DNA of 64,000 nt, from contig QWII01000039.1 of the NCBI GenBank assembly GCA_021405325.1, positions 37,139 through 101,138 of the forward strand, read 5' to 3'. The DNA is from Caldilinea sp. CFX5. Its GTDB lineage: Bacteria > Chloroflexota > Anaerolineae > Caldilineales > Caldilineaceae. Below the pieces are notes generated by a model. That model was given only the letters and a program-made list of their open reading frames with translations, searched no databases and was not told where the DNA came from. Numbering within the stretch: the first letter of the stretch is position 1; each line of letters opens with the position of its first letter. Made by a program: the position numbers and the translations under genes. Positions 45,187 to 55,023 of the stretch are shown here, piece by piece.

Positions 45187-46653
45187 ATGTTTAGAAAAGT
45201 AGCGCCCTTCCTGGTGGTGACGCTCTGCTGGTTGCTCTTGGTGAGCGCCTGTAATAGTAGCATGGTTGTTGCGCCGGTTGCGGCGACGCCCGTCTTGGTG
45301 CCGACGGCGACCCGAACGGCGGCTGCCACAGTTGCTCCACCAACGGCGACGCGCACAACCGCCGCAACACAACCACCGCCCACAGCGACCAGAACGCCTG
45401 TCCCCGCGTCAACGACAGTCGCCACGCCAACCACGCCGGTCAGCACGACGGCAACGATCACAGCTACGGCCAATCTCACGCAGCCGGGGGCGATCCTGGC
45501 GGCTCAGTTGCTGGAAACGGTCACCACAGCCGAGATCAACCGCTTGAGCAGCGGCTTCTACCCGGCCAGCAATCTGGTCAATGCGCAGTATGCGGTTGAT
45601 GTTTACCGGCTCACCGTGCAGAGCCGCGATGAAACCGGCGCGCCCATTGACTTGCAGGCCGACTTCTTTATCCCTCGTGTCACCGATGAAACCGCCTTTC
45701 CGGTGCTGGCCTATGCGCCCGGCACCACCGGTCTGGGCGATGGCTGTGCGCCCTCGCAAGAGTACCCCACCGGTCGCGCCTGGGGTGGCTATCGCACCCA
45801 TAGCCTGAGTTACGCCGGCCAGGGTTTTATCACGGTGCTGCCCGACGGCATGAGTTATGATGACCCGGATCGTCCCCATGAATATTTCGTTGGCGAGTTG
45901 GAGGCGTATACGTTGCTCGATTCGGCGCGCGCCGTCTACAATTTTTTGGCGAAACCACCCGCCACAGTGCGTGCACGTCCGCAACAGGCGCTCTTCTTTG
46001 CCGGCTACTCGAATGGCGGTCACACCGCCTTTGCCGCCAAAGACTTTGCCGCCGACTATGCGCCGGAACTGCCCTTGCGTGGCGTCATCAGCCACGGCGC
46101 CACGACCAATGTCGAAACACTCATGCGTGAAAGTCCGATCTTCACGCCGTATCTGATCTATGCCTATCGCTACTTCTTTGGCGCCGAGGTGATCGAGCCG
46201 GCGGATCTCTTTCTCGACCAGTGGCTCACCAACTTTGACCAGGATGTGCTGACCAAGTGTGTGGATAATATTTTTGTCTACTACAGTAACGACCCGCAAG
46301 CTATGTACCGCCCCGAATTTCGCGCTGCGCTCTTCAATGGGACGCTGGGCGATAGCTATCCACTCTTCAAAGCCGTGTTAGCTGCCAACTATGCCGGCGT
46401 CTTTGGTGGCTTTGACGTGCCGGTGGCCTTTTTCCAGGGTACGGCAGATTATATTGTCACGCCGACCTCACAACAACAATTTGCCGCGTTACTTTGTGAA
46501 CAGGGGCAACCAGTAACTTACGTCACCTTGCCGGCGGTGCAACATGCCAACACGCGTCAGGTCAGTTTCAAGGCGACGATGGCGTGGATGCGCGGCATTG
46601 CCAATGGACAGGCGCCGCAGAATAATTGCGCCCAGATTACGGCGGAGCAGTAA
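45187..46653 (+). CDS. Secreted lipoprotein alpha/beta-hydrolase (secretory lipase-like), paralogue 2
   Basis: 488 residues, same build as the gene at 42441. Lipobox LLLVSAC, a Thr/Ala/Pro linker to about residue 95, FPVLAYAPGTTGLGDG, FFAGYSNGGHTAFAAK (nucleophile Ser), FQGTADYIVTPTSQQQF and LPAVQHANTRQVSF. The two proteins share blocks such as SARAVYNF and LTKCVDNIFVYY/TSKCVDEVYQYY, so they arose by duplication around the SGNH gene. The last three codons and the stop lie inside a palindrome arm. Confidence 0.82.
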   Translation: MFRKVAPFLVVTLCWLLLVSACNSSMVVAPVAATPVLVPTATRTAAATVAPPTATRTTAATQPPPTATRTPVPASTTVATPTTPVSTTATITATANLTQPGAILAAQLLETVTTAEINRLSSGFYPASNLVNAQYAVDVYRLTVQSRDETGAPIDLQADFFIPRVTDETAFPVLAYAPGTTGLGDGCAPSQEYPTGRAWGGYRTHSLSYAGQGFITVLPDGMSYDDPDRPHEYFVGELEAYTLLDSARAVYNFLAKPPATVRARPQQALFFAGYSNGGHTAFAAKDFAADYAPELPLRGVISHGATTNVETLMRESPIFTPYLIYAYRYFFGAEVIEPADLFLDQWLTNFDQDVLTKCVDNIFVYYSNDPQAMYRPEFRAALFNGTLGDSYPLFKAVLAANYAGVFGGFDVPVAFFQGTADYIVTPTSQQQFAALLCEQGQPVTYVTLPAVQHANTRQVSFKATMAWMRGIANGQAPQNNCAQITAEQ

Positions 46654-46816
46654 GAGATTGAGAGATTCAACGGTGTTGTGGACAATTAACAATCAGTCGT
46701 CCGCAGTCGCCAGTCCAAAGTCTAGAGTCGGGTCAGGCAGTGTTGCGGTCTACTGACAATCTCTGAATCTCTTTATCTCTCAATCTCTTTATCTCTCAAT
46801 CTCTCCACTGCTCCGC
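46641..46816. repeat. Octamer-word palindrome (AGAGATTG family) joining two convergent genes
   Basis: GGCGGAGCAGTAAGAGATTG and GAGAGATT at 46641-46667 face their complement at about 46789-46816 (revcomp GGCGGAGCAGTGGAGAGATTG). The right side carries extra ATCTCTTT/ATCTCTCA units from 46758. The left arm includes the last codons and stop of lipase 2; the right arm lies 3-11 nt from the MBOAT stop. The word equals that at 5721-5774. Confidence 0.8.
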
Positions 46817-46819
46817 CAT

Positions 46820-48292
46820 TTAAAACTGGAAATAAATAAAAGGCGTCTCAATCGCCGCGCCGAGATTGGCAATGGCAATCGCCATTGCCACGTAGGCCAG
46901 CCAGCGCAACCAGCCGGGGTTACTGGTAAAGGTGCGTTCCATGTTGGCAATATAGCGCTCGTACCATTGAATGATCTCCAGAACCACGATCAACCCCACC
47001 GCGAGCGCCATTTCCAACCGAACGTCGGCAACGCCGGCGGCTTGCCAGGGGGCGAAGATCGCTTCGATAAAGGCTGTCGGCCCAAGCTGGGGGATGCGTT
47101 GGATGATCAAGAGGGCATCATCCAGGCTATTGGCACGGAAGAAGATCCAGCTAAACAACACAAGGTGAAAGGTAATCACAATCTTGAGCCAGTCGGGTAA
47201 GAATGGCCCGTTGGACCGCCCCAGGCGACGGGCGCCCCAGACGCCGACGCCGCTCAGCCAAAGCTCCATAAGAACATAGAAGGCATGTAACGCACCCCAA
47301 ATGACAAAGGTCCAGTGGGCGCCGTGCCACAAGCCGCTCACCAGGAAAACAAGGGCAAGATTCATATACCAGCGCCACTGGACCACACGGTTGCCCCCCA
47401 GCGGGATGTAGAGATAATCGCGAAACCAGGTAGAAAGGGAAATATGCCAGCGTCGCCAGAAGCCGGCCACTGACCGAGCGACATAGGGCTGGCGGAAGTT
47501 TTCCATCAGGTCAAAGCCCATGACACGGGCGGCGCCAATGGCAATGTCGGAATAGCCGGAGAAGTCGCAGTAGATCTGGAAGGCAAAGAAGTAGGTCGCC
47601 AGCAGTAGCGGCCAACCGGTATAGTCGCCCGGTTGGTTGTAGACCTGGTTGACATAGACCGCCAGCCGGTCGGCGATGACCACCTTTTTGAACAATCCCC
47701 AAAGCATCAGGCGCAGCCCACTATTGACCCGCGCTTCGTTAAAGAAGTGGCGGCGATGAAATTGAGGCAACATACGCGTTGCCCGCTCAATGGGGCCGGC
47801 CACCAGTTGCGGGAAGAACGAAACATAGAGCGCAAAAATGCCAAAGTGTGGCTCCGGCTTCAGCTTGCCCCGGTAGACATCAATGACATAGCTCAACGAC
47901 TGAAAGGTGTAAAACGAAATTCCCACCGGCAGCAACACATCCAGACTGACAAAGCGGTACTCGACATCAAAGAGGCTAAAGAGACCCCGCACCGACTCAT
48001 TGAAAAAGTTGAAGTATTTAAAGGTAAAGAGCAAGCCCAGATTGACCACCAAGCTCAATGCCAGGTATTTCCCGCGGCCGGCCCGCTCCGTCTGCCCACC
48101 CATCAGGCGCGCTGCTGTGTAATCCACCACGGTCGAGAGCAACAGGAGCAGGGCATATTCCATGCGCCAGGCGGCATAGAAGAGATAGCTGGCGGCCAAG
48201 AGCAACATCCAGCGGTAGCGCTGCGGGCAGAGAAAGTAGGCGGTGACGACAATGGGGAAAAAGATCAGAAATTCTACGGAATTAAAGAGCAT
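46820..48292 (-). CDS. MBOAT family O-acyltransferase (AlgI-like)
   Basis: A 490-residue polytopic membrane protein. The N-terminus FNSVEFLIFFPIVVTAYFL, YKFFNESVR-type loops, FWRRWHISLSTWFRDYLYIP and the catalytic-His region GLWHGAHWTFVIWGALHAFY are AlgI/PatA hallmarks. Moves acyl (usually acetyl) groups across the membrane to an extracellular polymer acceptor. The SGNH protein on the other strand is its probable partner. The gene is convergent with the lipase/SGNH group. Confidence 0.93.
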   Translation of the reverse strand: MLFNSVEFLIFFPIVVTAYFLCPQRYRWMLLLAASYLFYAAWRMEYALLLLLSTVVDYTAARLMGGQTERAGRGKYLALSLVVNLGLLFTFKYFNFFNESVRGLFSLFDVEYRFVSLDVLLPVGISFYTFQSLSYVIDVYRGKLKPEPHFGIFALYVSFFPQLVAGPIERATRMLPQFHRRHFFNEARVNSGLRLMLWGLFKKVVIADRLAVYVNQVYNQPGDYTGWPLLLATYFFAFQIYCDFSGYSDIAIGAARVMGFDLMENFRQPYVARSVAGFWRRWHISLSTWFRDYLYIPLGGNRVVQWRWYMNLALVFLVSGLWHGAHWTFVIWGALHAFYVLMELWLSGVGVWGARRLGRSNGPFLPDWLKIVITFHLVLFSWIFFRANSLDDALLIIQRIPQLGPTAFIEAIFAPWQAAGVADVRLEMALAVGLIVVLEIIQWYERYIANMERTFTSNPGWLRWLAYVAMAIAIANLGAAIETPFIYFQF

Positions 48293-48626
48293 ACCTGTTC
48301 ACTCATTGCACCAAGACCACTGTTCAGCCCCTATATAGCGCCGCCTTCACCCCCAAAACAAGTAGCAATCATGCAAATCCACCATCTTTCACCGGCCCAA
48401 GCTCACCCAATAACCCTTTACCAACCCCAAAGCCACGAAGTTCACGAAGAAAAAACTTCGTGTCTTCGCGTCTTTGTGGTTAAACTGATAGGCAGCAATT
48501 ATGGCAACTGGAACCCTTATTATTGAGTGATTTCGCCCGAATGAGGTAGAATAGACGCGATTGTCAGTGGGTGGTATTGGCTGCCACCCTCAAATGCGTA
48601 CAGAATAATAGTAGATAAAAACCTTT
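48293..48626. promoter_or_regulatory. Divergent intergenic region between MBOAT gene and lepA
   Basis: About 330 bp. It contains a CACGAAG-word palindrome (CCACGAAG 48433, CACGAAG 48443, CTTCGTG 48456, CTTTGTGG 48472). It also has a candidate lepA promoter: TTGAGT (48523-48528), an 18-bp spacer and TAGAAT (48547-48552). No coding sequence is supported. Confidence 0.5.
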
Positions 48627-50441
<1,815 letters not shown>

Positions 50442-50462
50442 GCAATCTATCATGACGGACTA

Positions 50463-50508
50463 GCAAAGCATTGGCTCTAGATTGGTAAATCCAGGGTCAA
50501 TGCTTTGC
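50463..50508. terminator. Stem-loop between lepA and the convergent HNH gene
   Basis: GCAAAGCATTG (50463-50473) and CAATGCTTTGC (50498-50508) are perfect 11-bp complements with a 24-nt loop. The position suits a bidirectional terminator. Confidence 0.6.
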
Positions 50509-50511
50509 CAC

Positions 50512-51390
50512 TTACTGATTATCTTCTTCGGCCTGGAGCGCCTGTTTGACCATTTCTAAGATTCGGGCAAGCTTACTGGCCGGAACATAACCAGGATGGG
50601 GAGAGCGTTCCTGTAATGCTTGCCCATGTTCTTCAAACGAAGTGTAAAGCTCCAGATTATCGATACAATTATCTGTCTTGTTGCCATTTTTATGATGAAC
50701 CACCTCTGTCCGTTTTAACGCACGACCAAGATGTTCCGCCACAACAAGTCGGTGTTCAGCAATGTACCCCATATTATTTGCCATCTCACTATAGAGAGGG
50801 TGATCAGGGTAAACTTTAACATAGACGTATCCATGTTTCATTACCCGTCCACCCTTCCATGTCGTGGAGTTTGGCCCTGTATGTACACAGCTTTGACACA
50901 TGCCAGTAAAGCCTTCATTGCGAATACTGGATCCAAAGGTCACATATTCACGGCTACAGCGCGCACACTTGATTGGAATACGTTGACCATCGCGCCGTGA
51001 CCAGTAAAGCACACACCCATTTGGTAACGTCTCATCTTCCCATTTCTCTCCATTCGTACATTGGCGGCAGATGCCATGAAAGGTTTGGCGTGTTGTATTA
51101 TTGGCAATCACCATCCGTTCACGACCGCACGAACCACATTTGACTGGCACATATGGATCTTCCCGTCGTGACCAGTAGATGATGCTGCCACTGGACAGGT
51201 GTTTATCTTTAGTAACGGTTAAAGGGCTAACCCCTGTTTTGATTAGGCCATACTCTTGGATGCGATTGCCAATCGTCTTTACGGAAACACCAAAGTATTC
51301 AGCAATTTCCCGGCGTAGCAACCCCTGTTCGCAATACATCTGCTCCAACGCAGCTTTGGTAATTTCTGGATGCTTTTTGGTGGATTTCAT
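50512..51390 (-). CDS. HNH endonuclease with N-terminal HTH and duplicated zinc-ribbon module
   Basis: 292 residues. An N-terminal HTH-like segment (GLLRREIAEYFGVSVKTIGN) is followed by two similar zinc-ribbon modules. Each starts with a YWSRR segment: CGSCGRERM...CRQC, then CARCSREY...CQSC. The C-terminal HNH region is EHRLVVAEHLGRALKRTEVV then HHKNGNKTDNCIDNLEL, a His-His/Asn HNH active site typical of free-standing and homing endonucleases. The ATG at 51390 overlaps the previous stop as ATGA. The gene lies tail-to-tail with lepA and has low GC like the island. Confidence 0.82.
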   Translation of the reverse strand: MKSTKKHPEITKAALEQMYCEQGLLRREIAEYFGVSVKTIGNRIQEYGLIKTGVSPLTVTKDKHLSSGSIIYWSRREDPYVPVKCGSCGRERMVIANNTTRQTFHGICRQCTNGEKWEDETLPNGCVLYWSRRDGQRIPIKCARCSREYVTFGSSIRNEGFTGMCQSCVHTGPNSTTWKGGRVMKHGYVYVKVYPDHPLYSEMANNMGYIAEHRLVVAEHLGRALKRTEVVHHKNGNKTDNCIDNLELYTSFEEHGQALQERSPHPGYVPASKLARILEMVKQALQAEEDNQ

Positions 51391-51629
51391 CGTTGCATGA
51401 GCCTTTCTTTTGTTGTGATGGGCATTGCCAAATAGCTGTTGATATAGCGCCAACCAATTTCACCCAGCACGGCCTTACACTGGAAGAGGTTGAGTTCCAA
51501 GCACTTGCAAATGTCGTATAAAACGAGCATCTCCGTATGAATGGCTTGGGGAAATTCTAGGCCGGCATCGTCTTGTAGCTCTTGACGCAGTTTGCGTAAC
51601 GCGTATAGACCTTTCATGGTGGTTTCCAT
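51387..51629 (-). CDS. Small protein of unknown function upstream of the HNH gene
   Basis: 80 residues (LYALRKLRQELQDDAGLEFP, MLVLYDICKCLELNLFQCKA), predicted all-helical. It overlaps the HNH gene by 4 nt and has AAGGAG 11 nt before its ATG, so it is very likely translated and coupled to the endonuclease. No family recognised; similar small proteins precede XRE genes in accessory islands. Divergent from the XRE gene at 51784. Confidence 0.6.
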   Translation of the reverse strand: METTMKGLYALRKLRQELQDDAGLEFPQAIHTEMLVLYDICKCLELNLFQCKAVLGEIGWRYINSYLAMPITTKERLMQR

Positions 51630-51699
51630 AGTCTGCCACTCCTTTCGTAAGTTTTTGCTGTCAGTTGACTTGCAGATGCAAGGTGTACCTCTGCCTGGG

Positions 51700-51728
51700 T
51701 TGACTTATCTGCTCTCTACCGGTACACT
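51700..51728 (+). promoter_or_regulatory. Sigma70-type promoter of the XRE regulator gene
   Basis: TTGACT (51700-51705), a 17-bp spacer and TACACT (51723-51728), about 55 bp upstream of the regulator ATG. Just downstream, TATGCAAAAG occurs twice (51752 and 51782), the first opening an 8-codon mini-ORF. TTTGTAT...ATACACAAA around 51748-51775 forms a loose dyad, a candidate operator. Confidence 0.6.
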
Positions 51729-51783
51729 CATAACAGCTTAAACAACATTTGTATGCAAAAGCAGCAATACACAAATTGATTAT

Positions 51784-52167
51784 ATGCAAAAGAGTCAAAA
51801 AAGTCAAGTAGCAATATGCGATAGCGACAAAATCAAACAACGCTTGAAGTTGTTACAAGACACCCTTGGCATCACGCAGGAAGAAATGGCCCGATTAGGC
51901 GGTCGCAAACGAGTTAGCTATGCTGAGTATGTTCGCGAGCATGACCCCAAGATGCCCGGTGCTGACTTCATTGCCAACCTAGTGCTAAACACCGGTGTCA
52001 ACGCCAACTGGCTCTTGACCGGCCAGGGTGACGTGTTCAACGCCGCGTCGAGTGCGGTCGAGACGGGGATGCAAGAAATGTGGGCAGTCTACCAACGGCT
52101 GGGTGAGAAGGAACGGGCGTTGTTGTTGGAAGTAGCGAGAACGTTTGCAGGGGCGAAACTACAGTAA
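51784..52167 (+). CDS. XRE-type HTH regulator (phage/controller-like), intact parent copy
   Basis: 127 residues. The HTH is in IKQRLKLLQDTLGITQEEMA and the following RLGGRKRVSYAEYVRE. ADFIANLVLNTGVNANWLLT is a motif common in phage-type repressors, where WLLTG closes the DNA-binding domain. The C-terminal helix AVYQRLGEKERALLLEVART may dimerise. Its 3' part (from about 51961) recurs, 5'-truncated, at 53246 and 56108. Probably regulates itself and the downstream cargo; a controller-like role for the island's restriction systems is inference. Confidence 0.82.
   Translation: MQKSQKSQVAICDSDKIKQRLKLLQDTLGITQEEMARLGGRKRVSYAEYVREHDPKMPGADFIANLVLNTGVNANWLLTGQGDVFNAASSAVETGMQEMWAVYQRLGEKERALLLEVARTFAGAKLQ
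51961..52167 (+). repeat. XRE tail repeat, copy A (inside intact gene)
   Basis: The 3' 207 bp of the regulator gene, repeated as copies B (53246-53449) and C (56108-56287). By eye A and C agree at about nine of ten positions. Confidence 0.85.
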
Positions 52168-52268
52168 CATAGTTGATTTTAAAACCTGTATGAAGAAGTA
52201 TGCTATAATTCGCTTAGTCTTTTCAGAGACAAGCTCATCCTTTGCACACATGATCGGGTGTTAACCGA

Positions 52269-52706
52269 ATGATGGTGGAATACGAGCAACTGCTCAGGAA
52301 TCAGGTTGTGATTGCAGCAATGAGAGCAGCTTGGATAGATTCGCAACCTGGCCTTTCCGGTGGGCATGAAGAAGGAGGGTTTATCCTACGCAATGCAGGT
52401 CGGGAGATCGCTGTCTTGCGCTGGGTGGCCGGCGTGCAAAACAGTATTCGTGTCCCACCTCATCCCGGTTGCAAAATTGGTGAAAGTGATATTCTGGCTT
52501 CTTTTCATACCCATCCTAATACAGCGAGCAATTATTTACAAGAACCGAGCGAAACCGATAAGCGGGCAGTCCGTCACGATCCTGATCTAAAAGGAGCCTT
52601 CTATGTTGGTGAATTTATCATTACAAACCGACTAATTTACCTCATTCGACCGGATGGGTACGTAGTTGAAGCTGGACGCAGAGAGACAGTGCTAGAGGGA
52701 GGATAA
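52269..52706 (+). CDS. JAB/MPN+ metalloprotease-like protein
   Basis: 145 residues. Ordered JAMM elements: acidic residue in GGHEEGGFILRN, SFHTHPN (HxHP), and EPSETDKRAV (S-x2-D). These form the zinc site of Prok-JAB proteins, which cleave peptide or isopeptide bonds, including in toxin and ubiquitin-like contexts. The final Glu-Gly-Gly is dictated by the Shine-Dalgarno of the next gene (GAGGGAGGA), so it should not be read as a ubiquitin-like tail. Coupled to the 89-aa gene, 2 nt downstream. First cargo after the intact XRE gene. Confidence 0.72.
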   Translation: MMVEYEQLLRNQVVIAAMRAAWIDSQPGLSGGHEEGGFILRNAGREIAVLRWVAGVQNSIRVPPHPGCKIGESDILASFHTHPNTASNYLQEPSETDKRAVRHDPDLKGAFYVGEFIITNRLIYLIRPDGYVVEAGRRETVLEGG

Positions 52707-52708
52707 TC

Positions 52709-52978
52709 ATGGCCTTGACCTTAATCGCCGACGTGTACAAAGATGCCGTTGCGGTATCGACCGCCAATGTAGTGGCGGTAGCAAATAAGCAGGCGAATGA
52801 ATTAGGCGTTGATAGTTTGAATAGCCTCATTACCATGACCCAATATCTGCAAGACGGGACAATGTTCTGGCGAGTGAATTACGGCTCCAAAGACTATGTC
52901 AACCGACGTGGCGGCGACTTGATCATTGATGTAGATGCGCTCAACGGCAAAATTGAGCGTGTCCTGTGGGGACAGTAA
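52709..52978 (+). CDS. Small NTF2/PepSY-like protein of unknown function
   Basis: 89 residues. The end is FWRVNYGSKDYVNRRGGDLI then IDVDALNGKIERVLWGQ. The W-R-V ... G-G-D-x-x-x-D-V-D-A-x-x-G-K-I pattern is reminiscent of PepSY-like and NTF2-fold immunity proteins; this is weak. It is strongly coupled to the JAB gene (SD GGAGG within that gene's last codons), so it may be the substrate, partner or immunity protein of the JAB protein. Confidence 0.5.
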   Translation: MALTLIADVYKDAVAVSTANVVAVANKQANELGVDSLNSLITMTQYLQDGTMFWRVNYGSKDYVNRRGGDLIIDVDALNGKIERVLWGQ

Positions 52979-53040
52979 AGTTCTAGGCGTATCGCCGAAA
53001 CAGCGCTGTGGAACACCGAGTGTTATAGGAAGTTCGTTAG

Positions 53041-53247
53041 TTTTCTTTCGCCGATGGTGAAACTGTCCAAATCCAACTTGGTGCCGATGGCGTATTGCGT
53101 AGCCGCGTCGTTCTAGGACTACACCTCCAGCCAACACTCTTTTGGCAGGGTGATCTTGGGAGTGTTCTTGATGTGCTGTGCCTGGGTCTGGCAACACCGG
53201 AACATTCTGCGTTTGTGGAGCGAATGCGCAGTGAGCTTAACCAGTGA
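53041..53247 (+). pseudogene. Uma2-family endonuclease C-terminal remnant
   Basis: The plus-strand frame ending at the TGA 53245-53247 reads ADGETVQIQLGADGVLRSRV, then VLGLHLQPTLFWQGDLGSVL and LATPEHSAFVERMRSELNQ, like the C-terminal third of Uma2 proteins (GWLRSxVLPGLWL-type motif). A TAG at 53038 closes the frame on the 5' side and no start exists. The stop overlaps the first bases of XRE tail copy B. Confidence 0.55.
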
Positions 53248-53449
53248 CGCCGACTTCATCGCCAACCTCGTGCTGAACACCGGCGTCAACGCCAACTGGC
53301 GCTTGACCGGCCAGGGTGACATGTTCAACGCCGAGTCGAGTGCTGTAGCGACGGGGATGCAGGAAGTATGGGCAGTCTACCAGCGGCTGGGTGACAAGGA
53401 ACGAGCGCTACTGCTGGAAGTCGCAAGGGTGTTTGAAGGGGAGCGGTAG
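53246..53449 (+). pseudogene. XRE tail repeat, copy B (5'-truncated regulator gene)
   Basis: Reads DADFIANLVLNTGVNANWRL, then TGQGDMFNAESSAVATGMQE and VWAVYQRLGDKERALLLEVA to a stop at 53449, homologous to residues about 60-125 of the XRE protein. The HTH half is absent and replaced by the Uma2 remnant. An ATG at 53150 in this frame reads unrelated sequence, so I do not call a gene. Confidence 0.8.
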
Positions 53450-53580
53450 TATACTCTGCTGTCTAGTACACATCTTTGGCAACACCACAGCACACCTACT
53501 TCTGCTCAATAATGCTTCTATTCTACGGATGGGAAGAATAACACAGTGGCATAAACGGCTGTCAAGGGAGGGTATATACT

Positions 53581-54009
53581 ATGTTTTGTCAGAACTGCGG
53601 CACAAAGCTAGTGGAAAAAGCAAATTTTTGTCATCATTGTGGAGCCTCAACTGTTTTTTATCAACCCGCAGACACGTTAGATACAACTGTACGCTTTGAA
53701 TACTGTCAAATTGAAGCTGTAACGGGAAAGTCTTCATTTTTTCCACGCCCCAAAGTAAATTTTAAGTTTTGTGCAGAGGCAATTGGTTCCGGCGGACCGT
53801 ATATTGCAGACGAAACTCAAGAGTTCAAGGCAGAATTTGGGCGAGATTTCGGGGATAAAAGCCAAATAGAACCTGACGTACGCTTTTGGGGTGACATACA
53901 TAAGAAGTTTACTGCGCAGTTAGTAAAACAGGGATGGGAGCCTCTCTCAGATAGAGGCAATCAATGGTGGCAGATAAAATTTCGCAGGAGGATAGTTCAA
54001 GTTAAATGA
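53581..54009 (+). CDS. Zinc-ribbon protein of unknown function
   Basis: 142 residues. N-terminal zinc ribbon MFCQNCGTKLVEKANFCHHC (C-x2-C ... C-x2-C). The remainder (residues 45-142) is unfamiliar, with VKQGWEPLSDRGNQWWQIKF near the C-terminus, a phrase seen in small zinc-ribbon proteins of mixed context. Codon use is AT-rich. It follows XRE tail copy B and precedes the Dam-type methylase gene. Role unknown. Confidence 0.65.
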   Translation: MFCQNCGTKLVEKANFCHHCGASTVFYQPADTLDTTVRFEYCQIEAVTGKSSFFPRPKVNFKFCAEAIGSGGPYIADETQEFKAEFGRDFGDKSQIEPDVRFWGDIHKKFTAQLVKQGWEPLSDRGNQWWQIKFRRRIVQVK

Positions 54010-54108
54010 GGCCATACTTGCTTACGTCCAGTCCTGATTTTCCAAACATGTGTTCTGATGCTACACTACGAGAGTGATCCCATTCAGCCCTGGGCAAAGG
54101 CGAACAGC

Positions 54109-55023
54109 ATGACATCCAAGATGATTGCATTTGGTTGGTACGGCGGCAAATATACCCATTTAGATTGGCTGCTACCCCTCCTCCCGTACACCACCCACTA
54201 CTGTGAACCCTTTGGCGGATCGGCGGCGGTGTTGGTCAATCGCGAGCCGTCGCCGGTTGAAACGTATAATGATGTTGATGGCGAGTTAGTGAACTTCTTT
54301 CGGGTCTTGCGCAATCAGAAAGAGGAATTGCTGGAAGCCATTGGTCTCACGCCCTTTGCCAGAGAAGAATTGCGCATTGCCGTCAACGAGAGCGACGAAC
54401 AACTTTCCGATTTGGAACGGGCCAGACGCTTTTTTGTGCGTGCCCGCCAGGTGCGCACCGGCCTTGCCCAAACTGCTAGCGAAGGCCGGTGGGCGCATTG
54501 CAAGTTGACCAGCCGGGCCGGCATGGCCGGCGCCGTTTCCCGTTGGCTGGGTAGCGTGGAAGGGTTAGCAGAAATTGCCCAACGCTTGCTGCGCGTTCAG
54601 ATCGAAAACGCCCCGGCGCTTGAGGTGATCGAACGCTATGACAGCCCCGAAACGCTTTTTTACTGCGATCCGCCCTATGTCCACGAATCCCGTTCGGATA
54701 CCAAAGCCTATGCCTTTGAAATGACCGATGCTGAACATCGCGCCTTAGCCGAAGTTCTACACAAAGTCGCAGGCAAGGTGGCGCTATCGGGCTATCATTG
54801 CAAACTCATGGATGAACTCTACGGCGACTGGGCCTGCATCCATTCACCGGCCAAAAAGGCCCATTCGACCAACACTCGTCCTGACAACAGCAAACAAGAC
54901 CGCATTGAAACCCTATGGATCAACTATTCTCTGCAAGAGAACCAAAACGGTAAAGCGAACAACGCATGGCAGACCCCAGAGAAATACTCGAAAATGCTCT
55001 TCGACGAGCTAGAGCTACCTTAG
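54109..55023 (+). CDS. DNA adenine methylase, Dam/D12 class
   Basis: 304 residues from the ATG at 54109. Motif I-like FGWYGGKYTHLDWLLPLLP (FxGxK type), CEPFGGSAAVLVN and the catalytic DPPY in LFYCDPPYVHESR define a D12-class (alpha) N6-adenine methyltransferase. The C-terminus includes SGYHCKLMDELYGDW and ETLWINYSL. It overlaps the SacI-like gene by 58 nt in another frame, indicating a restriction-modification pair. GC is higher than in neighbouring island genes, suggesting separate origin. Confidence 0.9.
   Translation: MTSKMIAFGWYGGKYTHLDWLLPLLPYTTHYCEPFGGSAAVLVNREPSPVETYNDVDGELVNFFRVLRNQKEELLEAIGLTPFAREELRIAVNESDEQLSDLERARRFFVRARQVRTGLAQTASEGRWAHCKLTSRAGMAGAVSRWLGSVEGLAEIAQRLLRVQIENAPALEVIERYDSPETLFYCDPPYVHESRSDTKAYAFEMTDAEHRALAEVLHKVAGKVALSGYHCKLMDELYGDWACIHSPAKKAHSTNTRPDNSKQDRIETLWINYSLQENQNGKANNAWQTPEKYSKMLFDELELP

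Noticed and set aside
52690..52706. C-terminal Gly-Gly of the JAB protein as a ubiquitin-like tail
   Set aside because: The codons GAG GGA GGA are the Shine-Dalgarno sequence of the next gene, which explains the residues.
52802..53197. A 131-codon minus-strand frame
   Set aside because: It runs antisense to the 89-aa gene and to the Uma2 remnant, whose protein-level similarity is on the plus strand.
53150..53449. A 99-codon frame starting at ATG 53150 that includes XRE tail copy B
   Set aside because: Its first 30 codons are out-of-frame Uma2 sequence and it lacks an HTH, so it is a remnant rather than a gene.
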